Source: Paraphaeosphaeria minitans
Taxonomy: Eukaryota > Ascomycota > Dothideomycetes > Pleosporales > Didymosphaeriaceae
Assembly: GCA_015832175.1 (NCBI GenBank)
Contig: WJXW01000005.1
Location: forward strand, 992,001-1,056,000
Direction of reading: 5' to 3'
DNA length: 64,000 bases
How positions within the stretch are numbered: position 1 is the first letter of the stretch; each line of letters starts with the position of its first letter. Of this stretch, positions 35,879 through 46,600 are shown one piece after another. The position numbers and the translations under genes are program-made. The notes below the pieces were generated by a model, which ran no database searches, was not told the DNA's origin, and saw only the letters and a program-made list of their open reading frames with translations.

Positions 35879-37936
35879 ATGGTTCCATCCTACACAGGCG
35901 AACCCAGAGGCATGAACCCAAGCCAAAAGGGCCATATGCGGGCGCACATCAAGCAGAGAAATATTTCCTCGACTTCCCTTGAGGGCATGGAGCTGCCCGT
36001 CCGCTCTTTCGAATCCTTCATTCAAACCGCGCCACCAAACCCCTCGGAGACAGACAAGGCTCTCCCACTTACTCCAGCACCGTGGAATCGAGCAAAATCA
36101 GGCGGAGAAAGGATCCCAAAACCGCCATCTGCGGGCATACCACTAGCTTCACGAGATAGGACCTCAAAGATAGCTTTTTGGAGAGCGCCAGCAGAGTGGT
36201 ATAACGACAACGCAAGCGTGAAGTCTGCGCACGCTACACCGTCGCCACCTGCAACTCCCGCACCTCGTACCTTCTCTCCACTCCTTCCCGAAACTTCTCC
36301 AGGCAGTCTCGGTATGGCGGAACCAACAACATGGCCAAATCCCGGGGTTCCTCCCACAAACCGGCTTTTGCCGATCTACGAGCGCTCGAATGGCAATTCG
36401 GATATGGGCACACCAGGTAGCCCTCCACAATCGCCTTTACCAGCTACTCCACTGCTAAGCAACCGATCTATCGACAACGTACTACCGCCGGTACATAGAA
36501 GAGTAAATACTTTCCCGAGCAAAGACGAGGTCGCCACTGATCGGGTTCAAGAGTTGCCACGTACCGGCTCCAACCAAGAAAAAGCATACGCTTCTCTGGG
36601 CCTTGATTCTCCACTTCCGAAAAGCCCTTACGAATCGGAATCTAATCAGCTAGGGCGGGAAAGAGCTGACTGGCAGTATCTGAGGGGAAAGAAACTCCGC
36701 GCGCTGTACAAAGGCAGTCCATTGCATGATGACAGCTGGGAAGATGAGGATATGGACGATAAGACACGGGAACTGAGCTTTTCGCAAGACTACCACGATC
36801 TGCTAGCCGATCAGTATCAGGAAATGAACGTGCGTGTACAGGAAGTTCTCAGCACCGGGGGCGCCCAGCAAGTACACGAAGCTCAACTTGCGGAGCCGAC
36901 GCGCAGTGCTCTGCCAAACCATCGTGACCTTGTTCCTCGACCGTTGTCCTGGCACAGAAGTACAGGTCCATCCACACCCGGAGGCCAGTCACATGATGGA
37001 AATGGGGAACGAGCATCGAGCCCAGGGAAGAAGAGCAGGCACAAGAGAATATCGTCGTTCATACCTCATCGCTCGGGTAGTTCGGAGCCGAACGAGGACG
37101 AGCCGACGAAGACAGAACGTCGACCGTCGGGGTCGAAGTTGACACCTGAATCCGAAGCAGACAAGAATCAGGAGGACGATCTTCGATTCTCCAGATTCTT
37201 CCCTTCCAGTAGACCGATCAAGTTTGGCAAGAAGCATAAAAAGACTGAAGCTGCCAAAGCACCCTCCGTCCCATCCCCACCGCCACAACCCAATCACCTG
37301 GTCCGTTTACCTGGAGGTCTCACTGTTGAGAGGACCCATTCACGATCTCCAGTTCCGAAATCCGACGTCTTGAGCGACAAGTCGCCTACATCCACGCACA
37401 CACGTGGAAGCTCCCAGTTTGGGAGCGACTACTCGCCCACGACTTCGAACCCTCGCTCTTCCTACAATAGCAACAAATCTCCGCCGACGGCAAACATTCC
37501 CATTGCTATGCGCAGCGCCTTTCGTACCTCGGGAGGCTTTTCTTACCCGCGCCGATCCAGCACCGGCCATCCGACAGCGCAGGAGCCGCTACCTCCGCTG
37601 CCGCCTCCACCTCCACCTCCACCCCCCCTTATCATGCCATATTCACCACCTCAGTCACCACCCCTCTCGCCAAGAACGCTAGTTCACCTGCGAGAAGAAA
37701 ATAAGCAGGCAGAACACCGACACAGGCCCAACTTCATCGAGAAAGCGAAGGAGGCTCGCAGACGGCGTCTTACGGAAGCCAGACAGGACAAGCTGAAGAG
37801 GAGCATCAGGGTCCTAGGCCCGACGGACCCGGGCATTTCGCAGGCAGGGTACGTCAAATCTGAGGGCAGATTCGAGCGGAGCGATAGCGACCTCGGCGGG
37901 AGACTGCCAGGATACTTGGTCAGAGGACCGGCTTGA
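35879..37936 (+). CDS. Large disordered Pro/Ser-rich protein of unknown function
   Basis: A single-exon gene of 685 aa; an alternative ATG lies 11 codons in. The protein is mostly low-complexity and disordered. It has many S/T-P sites (TPGSPPQSPLPATP, SPPLSPR), which are potential CDK or MAPK targets, and a poly-Pro block near residues 573-590 flanked by PLPPLP, a possible SH3 or profilin ligand. A more ordered patch lies at about residues 258-325 (WQYLRGKKLRALYKGS; then an acidic DDSWEDEDMDD and YHDLLADQYQEM helix). Basic helices lie near 520 and at the end (FIEKAKEARRRRLTEARQDKLKRS). This pattern suits a signalling or cytoskeletal adaptor, but that is inference; I do not recognise the family. 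Base composition and codon use resemble the neighbours. Confidence 0.8.
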   Translation: MVPSYTGEPRGMNPSQKGHMRAHIKQRNISSTSLEGMELPVRSFESFIQTAPPNPSETDKALPLTPAPWNRAKSGGERIPKPPSAGIPLASRDRTSKIAFWRAPAEWYNDNASVKSAHATPSPPATPAPRTFSPLLPETSPGSLGMAEPTTWPNPGVPPTNRLLPIYERSNGNSDMGTPGSPPQSPLPATPLLSNRSIDNVLPPVHRRVNTFPSKDEVATDRVQELPRTGSNQEKAYASLGLDSPLPKSPYESESNQLGRERADWQYLRGKKLRALYKGSPLHDDSWEDEDMDDKTRELSFSQDYHDLLADQYQEMNVRVQEVLSTGGAQQVHEAQLAEPTRSALPNHRDLVPRPLSWHRSTGPSTPGGQSHDGNGERASSPGKKSRHKRISSFIPHRSGSSEPNEDEPTKTERRPSGSKLTPESEADKNQEDDLRFSRFFPSSRPIKFGKKHKKTEAAKAPSVPSPPPQPNHLVRLPGGLTVERTHSRSPVPKSDVLSDKSPTSTHTRGSSQFGSDYSPTTSNPRSSYNSNKSPPTANIPIAMRSAFRTSGGFSYPRRSSTGHPTAQEPLPPLPPPPPPPPPLIMPYSPPQSPPLSPRTLVHLREENKQAEHRHRPNFIEKAKEARRRRLTEARQDKLKRSIRVLGPTDPGISQAGYVKSEGRFERSDSDLGGRLPGYLVRGPA

Positions 37937-39043
37937 GTTTCGCGACGTGGCATGGTTTAGTAGACTACCTACTGTTTTTAATCCGGTCGTTTGCGCAAAG
38001 AATAATGGCAGGAGGGGGATGTAGAGAGGCTAGAGTGAAGCTGATGGGGGTGTTCTGTTGGGTATCTCGAACCAAATTGGATACAGGAAATAACGCACTA
38101 CCCGCCTGATGTGTCGGTGGAGCTCTCACAACTCTCCCATCCTTCACTCCGCTGAACTGCACGCATGTCGATGGAGTCGAAAGAGATGCCCGGACTCAAA
38201 TACCCCGTCGTCGTCGTCGTCGTCTTCCCCAGGATAGCACTGTTCTTTGGCGTCGGGTACCGTACCTACTCGTTCGCCTCCAGTATCCGCGCCCACACCG
38301 GCACACTGTATCCTGAAATATAATTGTTGCGACGGTAGGTACGTGCACATATTCAGGGACCTCGTATCACCCCGGCTCTTACCCACCTGGAGAGGTGCCG
38401 TCCCACGGTCCACCGCGATGGCGGGATGCCCACGTAGCCATGCCCTCAGCGACACCGGTGCCGACGCGGATTCCAGCGCCTTTTTTCAGGTGGTCGGCGG
38501 TCAGCTTGGCTTACGCGAGGCAGCGGTTGTTGCTGACATCTTCCCCGATGCACCCCGGGAAAGGTTGAGGCTTGGGAGGTGCCGACGAGGAAGTCGGAGG
38601 CGTCCCATCTGGCGAAGGCGGGTGTCGGAGGGGTGCATGTAGAAGGGTTTGATGGGGTTGTCGGGGAAGTTGAGGAAGCGCTTTTGGCGTGCGGTCCCGG
38701 TGCCAGATCGCAGCTGTGTCGTATGGATCTGCGTAGGGTGACTTGTGTCTCGGCAGTGGCGGTTATAGGTAGATTGTGTGGTTCACTATCCTGCTGCACA
38801 TTGTTTGTGTGCATGTCTTTGGCTTTGCAACATAGAATCATTTCTTGTGCGATGGGTGATATCAGCAAGTATTCAATATACCATTCCTTCGGACGCTGTA
38901 TTTTGATGCGCAAAAAGGCTATCTTGGTAGGTAGTGGGACTACCTACGGTATCATTTCGAATTACAGTAGAAGCGAGCATACACCGCTTCCACAGCCAGA
39001 GACAGGAAAGTCATTGAGATTCATGCATTACTGCATTGCTTCG
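37937..39043. other. Convergent intergenic region
   Basis: A GTC/TCG trinucleotide run lies at about 38205-38225. A perfect 9-bp hairpin (GTAGGTAGT-ggg-ACTACCTAC) lies at 38927-38947. Open frames here overlap on both strands with no recognisable protein. Confidence 0.5.
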
Positions 39044-40458
39044 TTACACATCGTCCACCTCCCTCCATTTTGCGTCCATCAGACCGTTGCTCTCCAAAGC
39101 TCCTTCATCCACCAACTTTCTCGCTGTATCCACCCCAGTCGTCGGTAACTTCACTTCAAATCTCTTTCCAGCTGGTGCCTCTTTCCCATCAACAGGGTAA
39201 GGAAATTTCGCCCATTCCGGGAGCAAGCCTGCCTGCCGCATTGCTGTCCCCTGGTCCCAATGGATATGTTCATGACACAATCGATCACCTCGCATGCCGA
39301 TGATACCCGTGAATGGGATCTCCAAATACTTCCCTGTGGGTGGGATGCCTGGAAGCAGCCAGTCCACTTGCCGATCGTGCGTGAGTTTGAAGATGAACTC
39401 ATCGACAACGCGGTCTATGCCAACGGTGCGGCTGACCATCTCAAGCTCCGTGTCATCCGGGTTAGCGTGCACGAAATGGTTGGTGTAGAAGGCTGTCAAG
39501 CGCTCCTGGCCGATGCCTCCGGTCAGTGTTGGGATATGGTTGACATAAGGCTGGGCTACCATCGTAGCCATTGTGTGTGCAACGTCGCGCTCACCAAACT
39601 CGTACCGGCAGTGCTCATCCCAGATGGCTTCGAGGTCAAAGTAAGGCCCGTTGAGCAGGGGTTTGAGGAATGCGAGGCTGCGTGTGTGTGCTAGACCGGC
39701 CGATGTGCTGTGGTAGTCCTCGTCGGCGGGGAGCACCCACTTCGATTCTTGCTTTGCGTTAACATAGCGAAACATCTTCACAGGACCTTCAGGTATCGTG
39801 GAAGACGAGATGTCGGCATCCTGCATCACGGAAACCGACTTTCGCCGGGGCGTCTCAGCGCCAGAGATATGGACAAGCTGGGGTGGTAAGGTGGAGCTGG
39901 CATTCGCGGACGAGGAAATCGATGTGAACTTCCGACCACCGTACGATATGAGGGCTTTGATGTGTGGCGAGTGGCAAGCAGCTTCTTCGACGTAGAAGGG
40001 GATCCGAGTGACGTATGCTGTCAGAGGGTCAGTCTTGCCATTGTCACTCGCCAGTCCTGATCCCCTACACCGCTTCATCACCGAAAGAGCACAAAAGCCT
40101 TTGGACACTCGAACGTACAGATAAGACCGACACCGTCTCCCCATATGCATTGTTTGCAGTCCCTCAATGCTTGGAGGCCTCGTTCCAGGCCAAATTCACC
40201 TCCATCCTCGGCCTTCCCCGGCACTTTTATCTGCACGACCGCGAAACCCTCTTCGGCCCATTTTTGCAGCGGTGGTGGATCGAGGGATTTCTCACTGACT
40301 TCTAGTCTTGCATAATGATCCACGACCAGAATGAGGCCCGACCCGGAGCCGCGGCGGGAGAGCGGGGGTTGCAAGGTTAGATGAGGGGAGAACTGTTGAG
40401 GAGGGGCACTGGGAATGTTGATCGCCTCAAGAACCTCGGGATGGACGGCGTCGCCCAT
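39044..40458 (-). CDS. Dienelactone-hydrolase-like / SnoaL-like fusion protein
   Basis: Two exons, 40458-40119 and 40017-39044, with a 101-bp intron (GTACGT donor, CTGACAG acceptor), giving 437 aa. Residues 1 to about 200 resemble a dienelactone-hydrolase alpha/beta fold (LILVVDHYARLEVS; GFAVVQIKVPG; IKALISYGG). The usual nucleophile motif G-x-C-x-G-G is not seen, so this half may be inactive. Residues about 240-410 match SnoaL-like (NTF2-fold) proteins: YVNHIPTLTGG, FYTNHFVHANP, SRTVGIDRVVDEF, HDRQVDWLLPGIPPTG and HEHIHWDQ. Fungal genes with this fusion are usually named carboxymethylenebutenolidase. The reaction is unknown. Neighbours give no pathway hint, and the assignment to the SnoaL half is firmer than to the hydrolase half. 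Confidence 0.75.
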
Positions 40459-41211
40459 GTTAATCGTTTGGTGTTAGTTATAACCGTCTAGTGAGTATAG
40501 AGTATATCCGTTCAAGCTAGATAAGAGAGTCCCCTGGTGTAGCGAGACAAAGCAGTGATTATGGAGGAGAGAACGCCTGGGATGATTTGGATTGTGCAGG
40601 CCGGATGAAAGTAGTAACGCTGTTTCGCACCACGTGGTGATACAAATGAATATGGGGTGCTGTGTTAGTCTGGAAGCGGACAGCTGTGATAGTCTACAGG
40701 GATATTGTGGAGAAGGAGGGGCACAAAGCGGCTTAGGAATATGACCTGCATTGTCACTGCCAACCATTGCGTGTTCACTCGCTCAAACCCCGCAGCATTC
40801 TGCGCACAACTATGGCTGTCATTCTGTGAACGCGGAAGTTCTTGCAAAAGAAATTGGGCACCGGCGGTGGATCACGAGATTGTGTGTATTCATGTACATA
40901 CGTGCGCGTCCGTGTGGTAGTCCCAAGGTGTGAGCATATTGCAATAAACGTGTACTTTTCGTACGACGCACTTGTTAAATGTCCCTGTCAGACACATAGT
41001 CTAAGCGCATAGGTACTGGATCCGGATTTGGCCGCGTGGAAATCCAGAACGTTCCGAATTACGACTCGCGTGCAGATGCTGTTGTATGACAGAATCCGAA
41101 GATACGCTTTTTGTGCATGATTAACATGCATGTAATACTGTCACCAAGTTAGCATCCAACCATTCTACGAGGCCCTTTTCTCGTGCGGTATCCAACCGTG
41201 ACATGCGGTCC
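40459..41211. other. Intergenic, no gene seen
   Basis: Promoter side of the SnoaL-fusion gene and 3' side of the TspO gene. No recognisable element. Confidence 0.5.
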
Positions 41212-42082
41212 TTAGTTCCGCTTTTTGGATGTTGATGTGAAGTTCCAGTTATTGAGGTAACCTGCTCTGACGCAAAGGTAGGTCGCGAAGCTCAACCATC
41301 CCAGATAGGGCGCAAGCAACCATCCGGATGTTTCGTCGACCTGACCCCAGGTGTACGCTAGGTAGCTGACAGTGGCTCCTAAGGCAAGAATATCAGCTGT
41401 CGCAGAAACTGGTCGGTTGAACTTGAAAAAGAGAGGCATCCAGAGAAGATTGAGACCAAGCTGGATAGTGTAGCCCTCAGGGTAGCTTCAAATTACAGTG
41501 TCAGTAACGATTGATGGATTTGGAGCGGTGGCTCTAGCCGGACGCACAATCTCCAAAGTTGAGATTGTTCTGTTGGCCGCCTGGTGCCACCTATTGGAGC
41601 CTACTTACCACCTTGTTTGGCGAGGCTAACAGTAGCAGGATTGGTGGAAGTTGCCCCTGCGGTCCAAGCCCGATGAGCTACATAACCCATCGTCGCATAG
41701 AGCGCAGTCCATACTGGGCCGAACACATAACCAGGAGGGTTGAATGGGGGCTGCTTAAGGGCCAGATATAGTTTCTGAGTTTCGGTTGCTATGGAATAAT
41801 TAGCATGTGTATTCTCTGTTTGCGCCCATATCATGCTACTAAACCAGGAGCCTTGAGAGACGATGCTGGTTCATCACGGGGATAGGTCTATTCGCAGGGA
41901 AATCTGACTTCAGACGTGGATGTTTTTCCCATTCTAAGGAAAGGAACCACAGGCTGGTGGGAAAACTCACGTCTAGTCGAAAATCCGACAGCGGTGCCAG
42001 CAAGAACAGGGAGCAGAATAGCCACGGCAGGATTTTCGAACACGAAGTTCGGAAGCGTCAACGAAGGTATGTAGGTAGTCAT
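41212..42082 (-). CDS. TspO/MBR (translocator protein) family; exon junction unresolved
   Basis: Exon 1 is 42082-41971 (MTTYIPSLTLPNF start), exon 2 is 41788-41609 and the last exon is 41485-41212. The protein is about 190 aa with five membrane segments, rich in aromatics. Family marks are PTETQKLYLALKQPPFNPP, VFGPVWTALYATMGY, GLNLLWMPLFF and the YLGWLSFATYL-C-x4-YLNNWN end. TspO proteins bind porphyrins and related ligands in mitochondrial or ER membranes. The first intron (182 bp) is in phase. The second is not: every GT donor near 41609 leaves phase 1, whereas the only usable AG before the last exon needs phase 2. A 22-base micro-exon at 41548-41569 would restore the frame (39- and 62-bp introns); otherwise the copy carries a one-base shift. 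Confidence 0.85.
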
Positions 42083-42877
42083 TGTGTGCGCTGTGTTTAG
42101 CTATTGCTCTCGACGAAAGATGTTCCTATGATGCAACGGCGACGGCGTGTTCCACAACTAGGCACAGAGGATCGCGACCAGTGATGCCTCGGCACATCAC
42201 GTGCGCGTGCTCTAAGGTTCCTGTTTCGCGGCGTTCGCGCCTGCCTCCGAACGGAATACCGCTAGCCTCCTTATGGACTAGCCGAAACCCCGGTGCGCTT
42301 CTCCTCACGTCGACAGCTGCGCGCTCCGGTCCAGCTCTCCCAACACTCGGTATTCTTTCGCACCGAGATCTCCAGCACATCGTGAGTGCAGCTCTTCTTG
42401 TTCGCATCCCCTTTTTCAGTCCCAAATCACGCTTGTACAGCTATTTTCATAGCTCCCAGGCCTTTGTCGGCGGCGCCTGCGTGTCCGCTCAGCTCCACCT
42501 CTCCTCACCTCTCTTTGTACAGCGCTGCGCGTCTGCATCCATTGCATCAGTCGCTGCGCATTTCTTGTTTAGCTCTGCATTGCCTCACCTTCCTCTTCGC
42601 CGCGTCTCTCGTCTCTTGTTCACTGCTTGTGGTTCTACTCTAACGCGAGGCCGTCATGGCAAACAGTCCGAGACCTGCGATTGCGTACCGGCTTCTACCA
42701 CCTTTATTCGCGCGGCAAGCCGTCGCCTAGTCTACAGTAATAGCTTCCGCTGTCATTTCCATGACCAGCCCACCACACTCGTTCCATCGTCGTTGGTAGC
42801 CGCGGTTTGCGACAATCCAAGCTTGCCCTCTCCGCTTGCGCACACAAAGCTGAAGGTAGCGCGACCGACCTGCGAAG
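42083..42877. other. Divergent promoter region, TspO / ARS2
   Basis: About 0.8 kb, CT-rich on the plus strand (many CTC/TCTT words from 42380 to 42640), consistent with a long leader for ARS2. Open frames here have no protein character. Confidence 0.5.
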
Positions 42878-45648
42878 ATGGATTCTTACACGTGAGCTCA
42901 TTGCGCTCACAATCGTAGATGCTGGCGCTGACTTTCTAATACAGTTCGCAAGAGGCGGATTCGTACCGGCGTCGATCTCCTGGTATGTTGCTAACTCCTT
43001 TCAACGCGTTCAGATTTCAGGTGGTAGAAGCTCTTGCTCTACTTCTGCGCCACGTTGGAATGTGCATGGTGTTAGGGTTGCTAACGCTTTAGAAGGCTCC
43101 GGAGATCGTCGCAATCGGCAGAGTCGAGGACGTTCACGGTCACCCCAGAACATCGATCGTTACCAGCCGGATCGTAACCGCGATTATGACTATCGCCCTC
43201 GGGAAGGCGCCCGCCGTCGATCCTCTCCACCGCCTGTCCAGGCTGGTATCGATAGATATGTCCCCGGCCAGGACACATTTACCCCAATCTTCTCAAGTAA
43301 TCCGATGCCCAATCCTATGACGCTTGAATACCAGGTTGGATTCAATTTCTTCGCAGAGTGGTGGCGTGTAGAGCAGATCATCAAGGAAGAGAAAGAGCGT
43401 GCCAAGAACGGTGGAAGGAAGCCAGGGCTTAAGGGGGAGCGTGAAGCTCGAGAGGAGCGCGGGAAAGAGCGAGAGCTGATACAGGCGGCATACGACGAGT
43501 ACAAGGAGAAGCTGCAGGTGCAGATGGCCAAGACTTTTGTGGATAGGCATAAAGGTGAAGAGTGGTTCAAAGAACGCTACGATTCCGAGTACCGACAAGC
43601 TTTCCGCGAGAAATTGCGAGGGTATCGACATGCTATCTATCAAGATTGGGCGCGTCAAGTCGATGATGGGTACTTCGACGAGTTCACGCTCGAGGGTATC
43701 TATAAGAATGAGTCCAACGGTGCCGGCGGCCTTGTTGAGAAAGAAGAAGGAGAAACAACAGCAGCCAACGAAGTTCTCGGTGTAGGTGACCTTTTGCCTT
43801 GCAAGGGCGGAGAGTTGCGCGACGAAGCTGCTCTGCAACCTACCTTGCTCATCAAAACCATTGCGCCTACTGTCAACCGGGACAAGGTTGAGGATTTTTG
43901 TAAAGAACATCTGGGTGAAGGTGCTGGCGGTTTCAAATGGCTAAGCATGAGCGACCCAAACCCGCTCAAGAAGTGCCATCGCATCGGTTGGGTTATCCTG
44001 CATCCGAGTGACGAACAGCATATGATCATTGATGACCGTGGTGATGGTCGCGTAGAGGACGAAGGCGAGGATGGTGCCGTTGATGACAAGCCAAACGTCT
44101 CTCAGTCGCCCCTTGGTACTGCACAAAAGGCCCTCGAAGCCCTCAACGGCAAGACAGTCCTCGATGATCAACGCGGAAATTTCACTTGCCATGTAGGAGT
44201 TCATGAGCCACCTGCTGCTCCTCGCAAGAAGGCGCTTTGGGACTTGTTCTCGGCACCTGAGCGGATCGATCGTGATCTAGAGCTCGCCGAGCGACTGGTG
44301 AACAAGCTCGATGGGGAATTGAGGGAAGGACATGAAGATGAGTTTGGTGAAGTCAACGGTGTTGTTAAAGTCGAACAACGCGTGGAAGACTTGCGCTCCA
44401 AAGGCTGGCTACAGCCCCCAGCAAATGCTCCCACTGCCGTCAAAAAGGAGCGAGACCCGGAGGATGTCGAAGAAGGCGAGGACGAAACAATAGATGATGA
44501 GGAAGAAGGTGCCGTCGATGATGAGGTTGACGATGAAGATCTTCTAGCCAAGAAGAAGAAACTCGATCTTCTCATCGAGTACCTCCGTCGCGTGTACAAC
44601 TTCTGCTTCTTCTGTGTGTTTGAGAGCGACTCTGTTCACGAGTTGATCCGAAAATGCGCTGGCGGTCATCTTCGCCGACCCCGTGCAAGTCTGACAACGG
44701 CTGCCAAAGCTACTGCAAGGGCTACAGCCAACGGACAGCCTTTCCCTTACAAGAAGCAAGAATCTGCAGGAGACGTGGAGGGCGATGGTAGTCCTGTCGA
44801 AGTCAGGCAGACGCCCAAGCTGAGCGGCAAGACGCAGCAGCAGCTACAGCGCGCCTTCAACTGGGTGAAGACGTACGAGGAGAAATTGCTACAGCTCCTT
44901 GAGCCGGACAATATTGACATTCGAAAGCTAGGTGGAAAACCGCTCGAGGAAGCTGTTGAGGAGGAGCTGGCGAAGTACGTCAAGCAAGAAGACGAGTCGA
45001 AGTGGCGTTGCAAGGTTCCAGAGTGCACGAAGTTGTTTAAGGGACAGAACTTCTGGCGCAAGCACATCGAGAAAAGGCACCCAGATTGGCTTGAGAAATT
45101 GCACACTGATGTAAGTTGTCTCGTGCACTGACAAGCTCGAAACAACGCAGCTAACCATCGTATAGCTCCAACTGGTCAATATCTACGTTATGGATCCTGC
45201 ACATATCGCGCCTTCGCGAAGTGACGCGAATAGCAACGGACACTTTCCAATGGGTAATCACGTCGCCGCCACTGGAACACCACGCGGATTCAACTTGGCT
45301 AACATGAACATCAACTTAGCGAACCCAGGTGCCAACTTCCAAGGACTCTTCAATCCTGCCATGGGCAATTGGGATCCTAACTTTTCGGCGGACGGACACC
45401 AGGCAGGTCCTATGCGACGTGGTGGACATCGGTTCAACAATCGATCCGGTCCCTATGACCGGCAGAACCGCGACGGGCGTAATCGCAACAACGGCCGCTT
45501 GACGCCTCCGCCTCGCAATGGGCGTGGAGGACCTCGCTTCGGTGAAGGTGGACCAGGTCCTATGCAGTCGACTCAAGGACGCTCCCTCAAGAGCTACGAC
45601 GACCTTGACGCCGTCGGCTCGGGCGGCACGGGCGAGCTCAATTACTGA
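42878..45648 (+). CDS. ARS2: ARS2/SERRATE-like RNA-metabolism scaffold (Pir2)
   Basis: Four exons: 42878-42891, 42945-42982, 43093-45110 and 45166-45648 (introns 53, 110 and 55 bp), giving 850 aa. The first two exons are tiny and restore an RS-type N-terminus (MDSYTSQEADSYRRRSP, then RSRGRSRSP). A helix-rich SERRATE/Ars2 N-terminal domain follows (about 90-230: FNFFAEWWRVEQ; EEWFKERYDSEYR). The middle has the conserved YLRRVYNFCFFC motif. A C2H2-type zinc finger (CKVPECTKLF...HIEKRH) ends near residue 680. The tail has MDPAHIAPSRSDANSNGHFP and an Arg/Gly/Asn-rich end, as in other Ars2 proteins. Ars2 links the nuclear cap-binding complex to RNA export, 3'-end processing or exosome decay. The unspliced frame starting at 42807 is not the real N-terminus. 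Confidence 0.93.
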
Positions 45649-46600
45649 GCTTTGGCAACGACGATGTGGAGTCCAAATTGGTATCCTAAGTGTATGGAAG
45701 TTTTCGTGGGAACACATTTGAAGCGGGTGTACAGTACGGATCACGGGCGTCACGGAGCACGTGGACAGTGTCATACCTTCTACCAGACCATGTTTCTTTA
45801 CGGTGCTCTCTCTCCCATAGGTTTGTTTGTGTGGGTACGCTCGGTGATTTGTCGGAAGCTGGGGACAGTTGTGAGCAAGACAAGGCTGTTTCTCTCGCCG
45901 TGCGCAGCTGGCATGTCTTGCTCCAGCATCCACCGTCTAGCTAGATTACGAAAAACCATGGAGCAAACGCAAGGTGCCATTTGACGCTCCCGCTGTGTGG
46001 TGACGCGTGACACGTGAGACGAAGAGATACAAGTCTTGGGAATTGGGTCATGTAGTGTGATCAGTGAGTCGCCCACGGGGTGTCATCTCGTCATTCATCG
46101 AAGGCAGGCAAGCATATGCGCAAGTGCCAAGGATGGCTTTCTCTTCAGCCACTCTTGGGCGATGGATCTGGTGATGGCCAGTGAAGCCAAGGACCAGTCT
46201 GCCGTGCGTTCCTTGACTGGAGATGGCGGCACCTTGTCGATAGGCAATCAGCGCTTTGTGTGGCGCGCCATGTTTCTGTGACGCAACCAGCAGGCTCAAA
46301 CGCGCGCGTCTACGCATGTGCTGACACGCTCCTGCTCAGCGCGCACGGCGCAACTCCTGTATCGCGCAGCACCATCGGGCCTCTTGTGGGTTTTGACTAG
46401 ATGCAAATCTAATAATTAATACTTGGCTCGCAGCTTCAGCCACAACAGCCCCACTATCGTCATTACCACGCGTCCAGCTTCGCCCACTCAGCGATCCCAA
46501 GAGCTGCCAGGACCGGCTTCGATATCTTCACTAGCCACGACGGCTACGACGGCCCGCGCTCGACTCGTCTCGCGAACGTCTCTCTAGTATTTGCTTTATC
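45649..46600. other. Intergenic, no gene seen
   Basis: 3' region of ARS2 followed by the promoter of the PX-domain gene. A short AT-rich patch lies at about 46400-46425. No gene or element is recognised. Confidence 0.5.

Noticed and set aside
42807..42918. Extended N-terminus for ARS2 from 42807
   Set aside because: It reads through two introns; splicing of tiny exons at 42878-42891 and 42945-42982 gives the family N-terminus.
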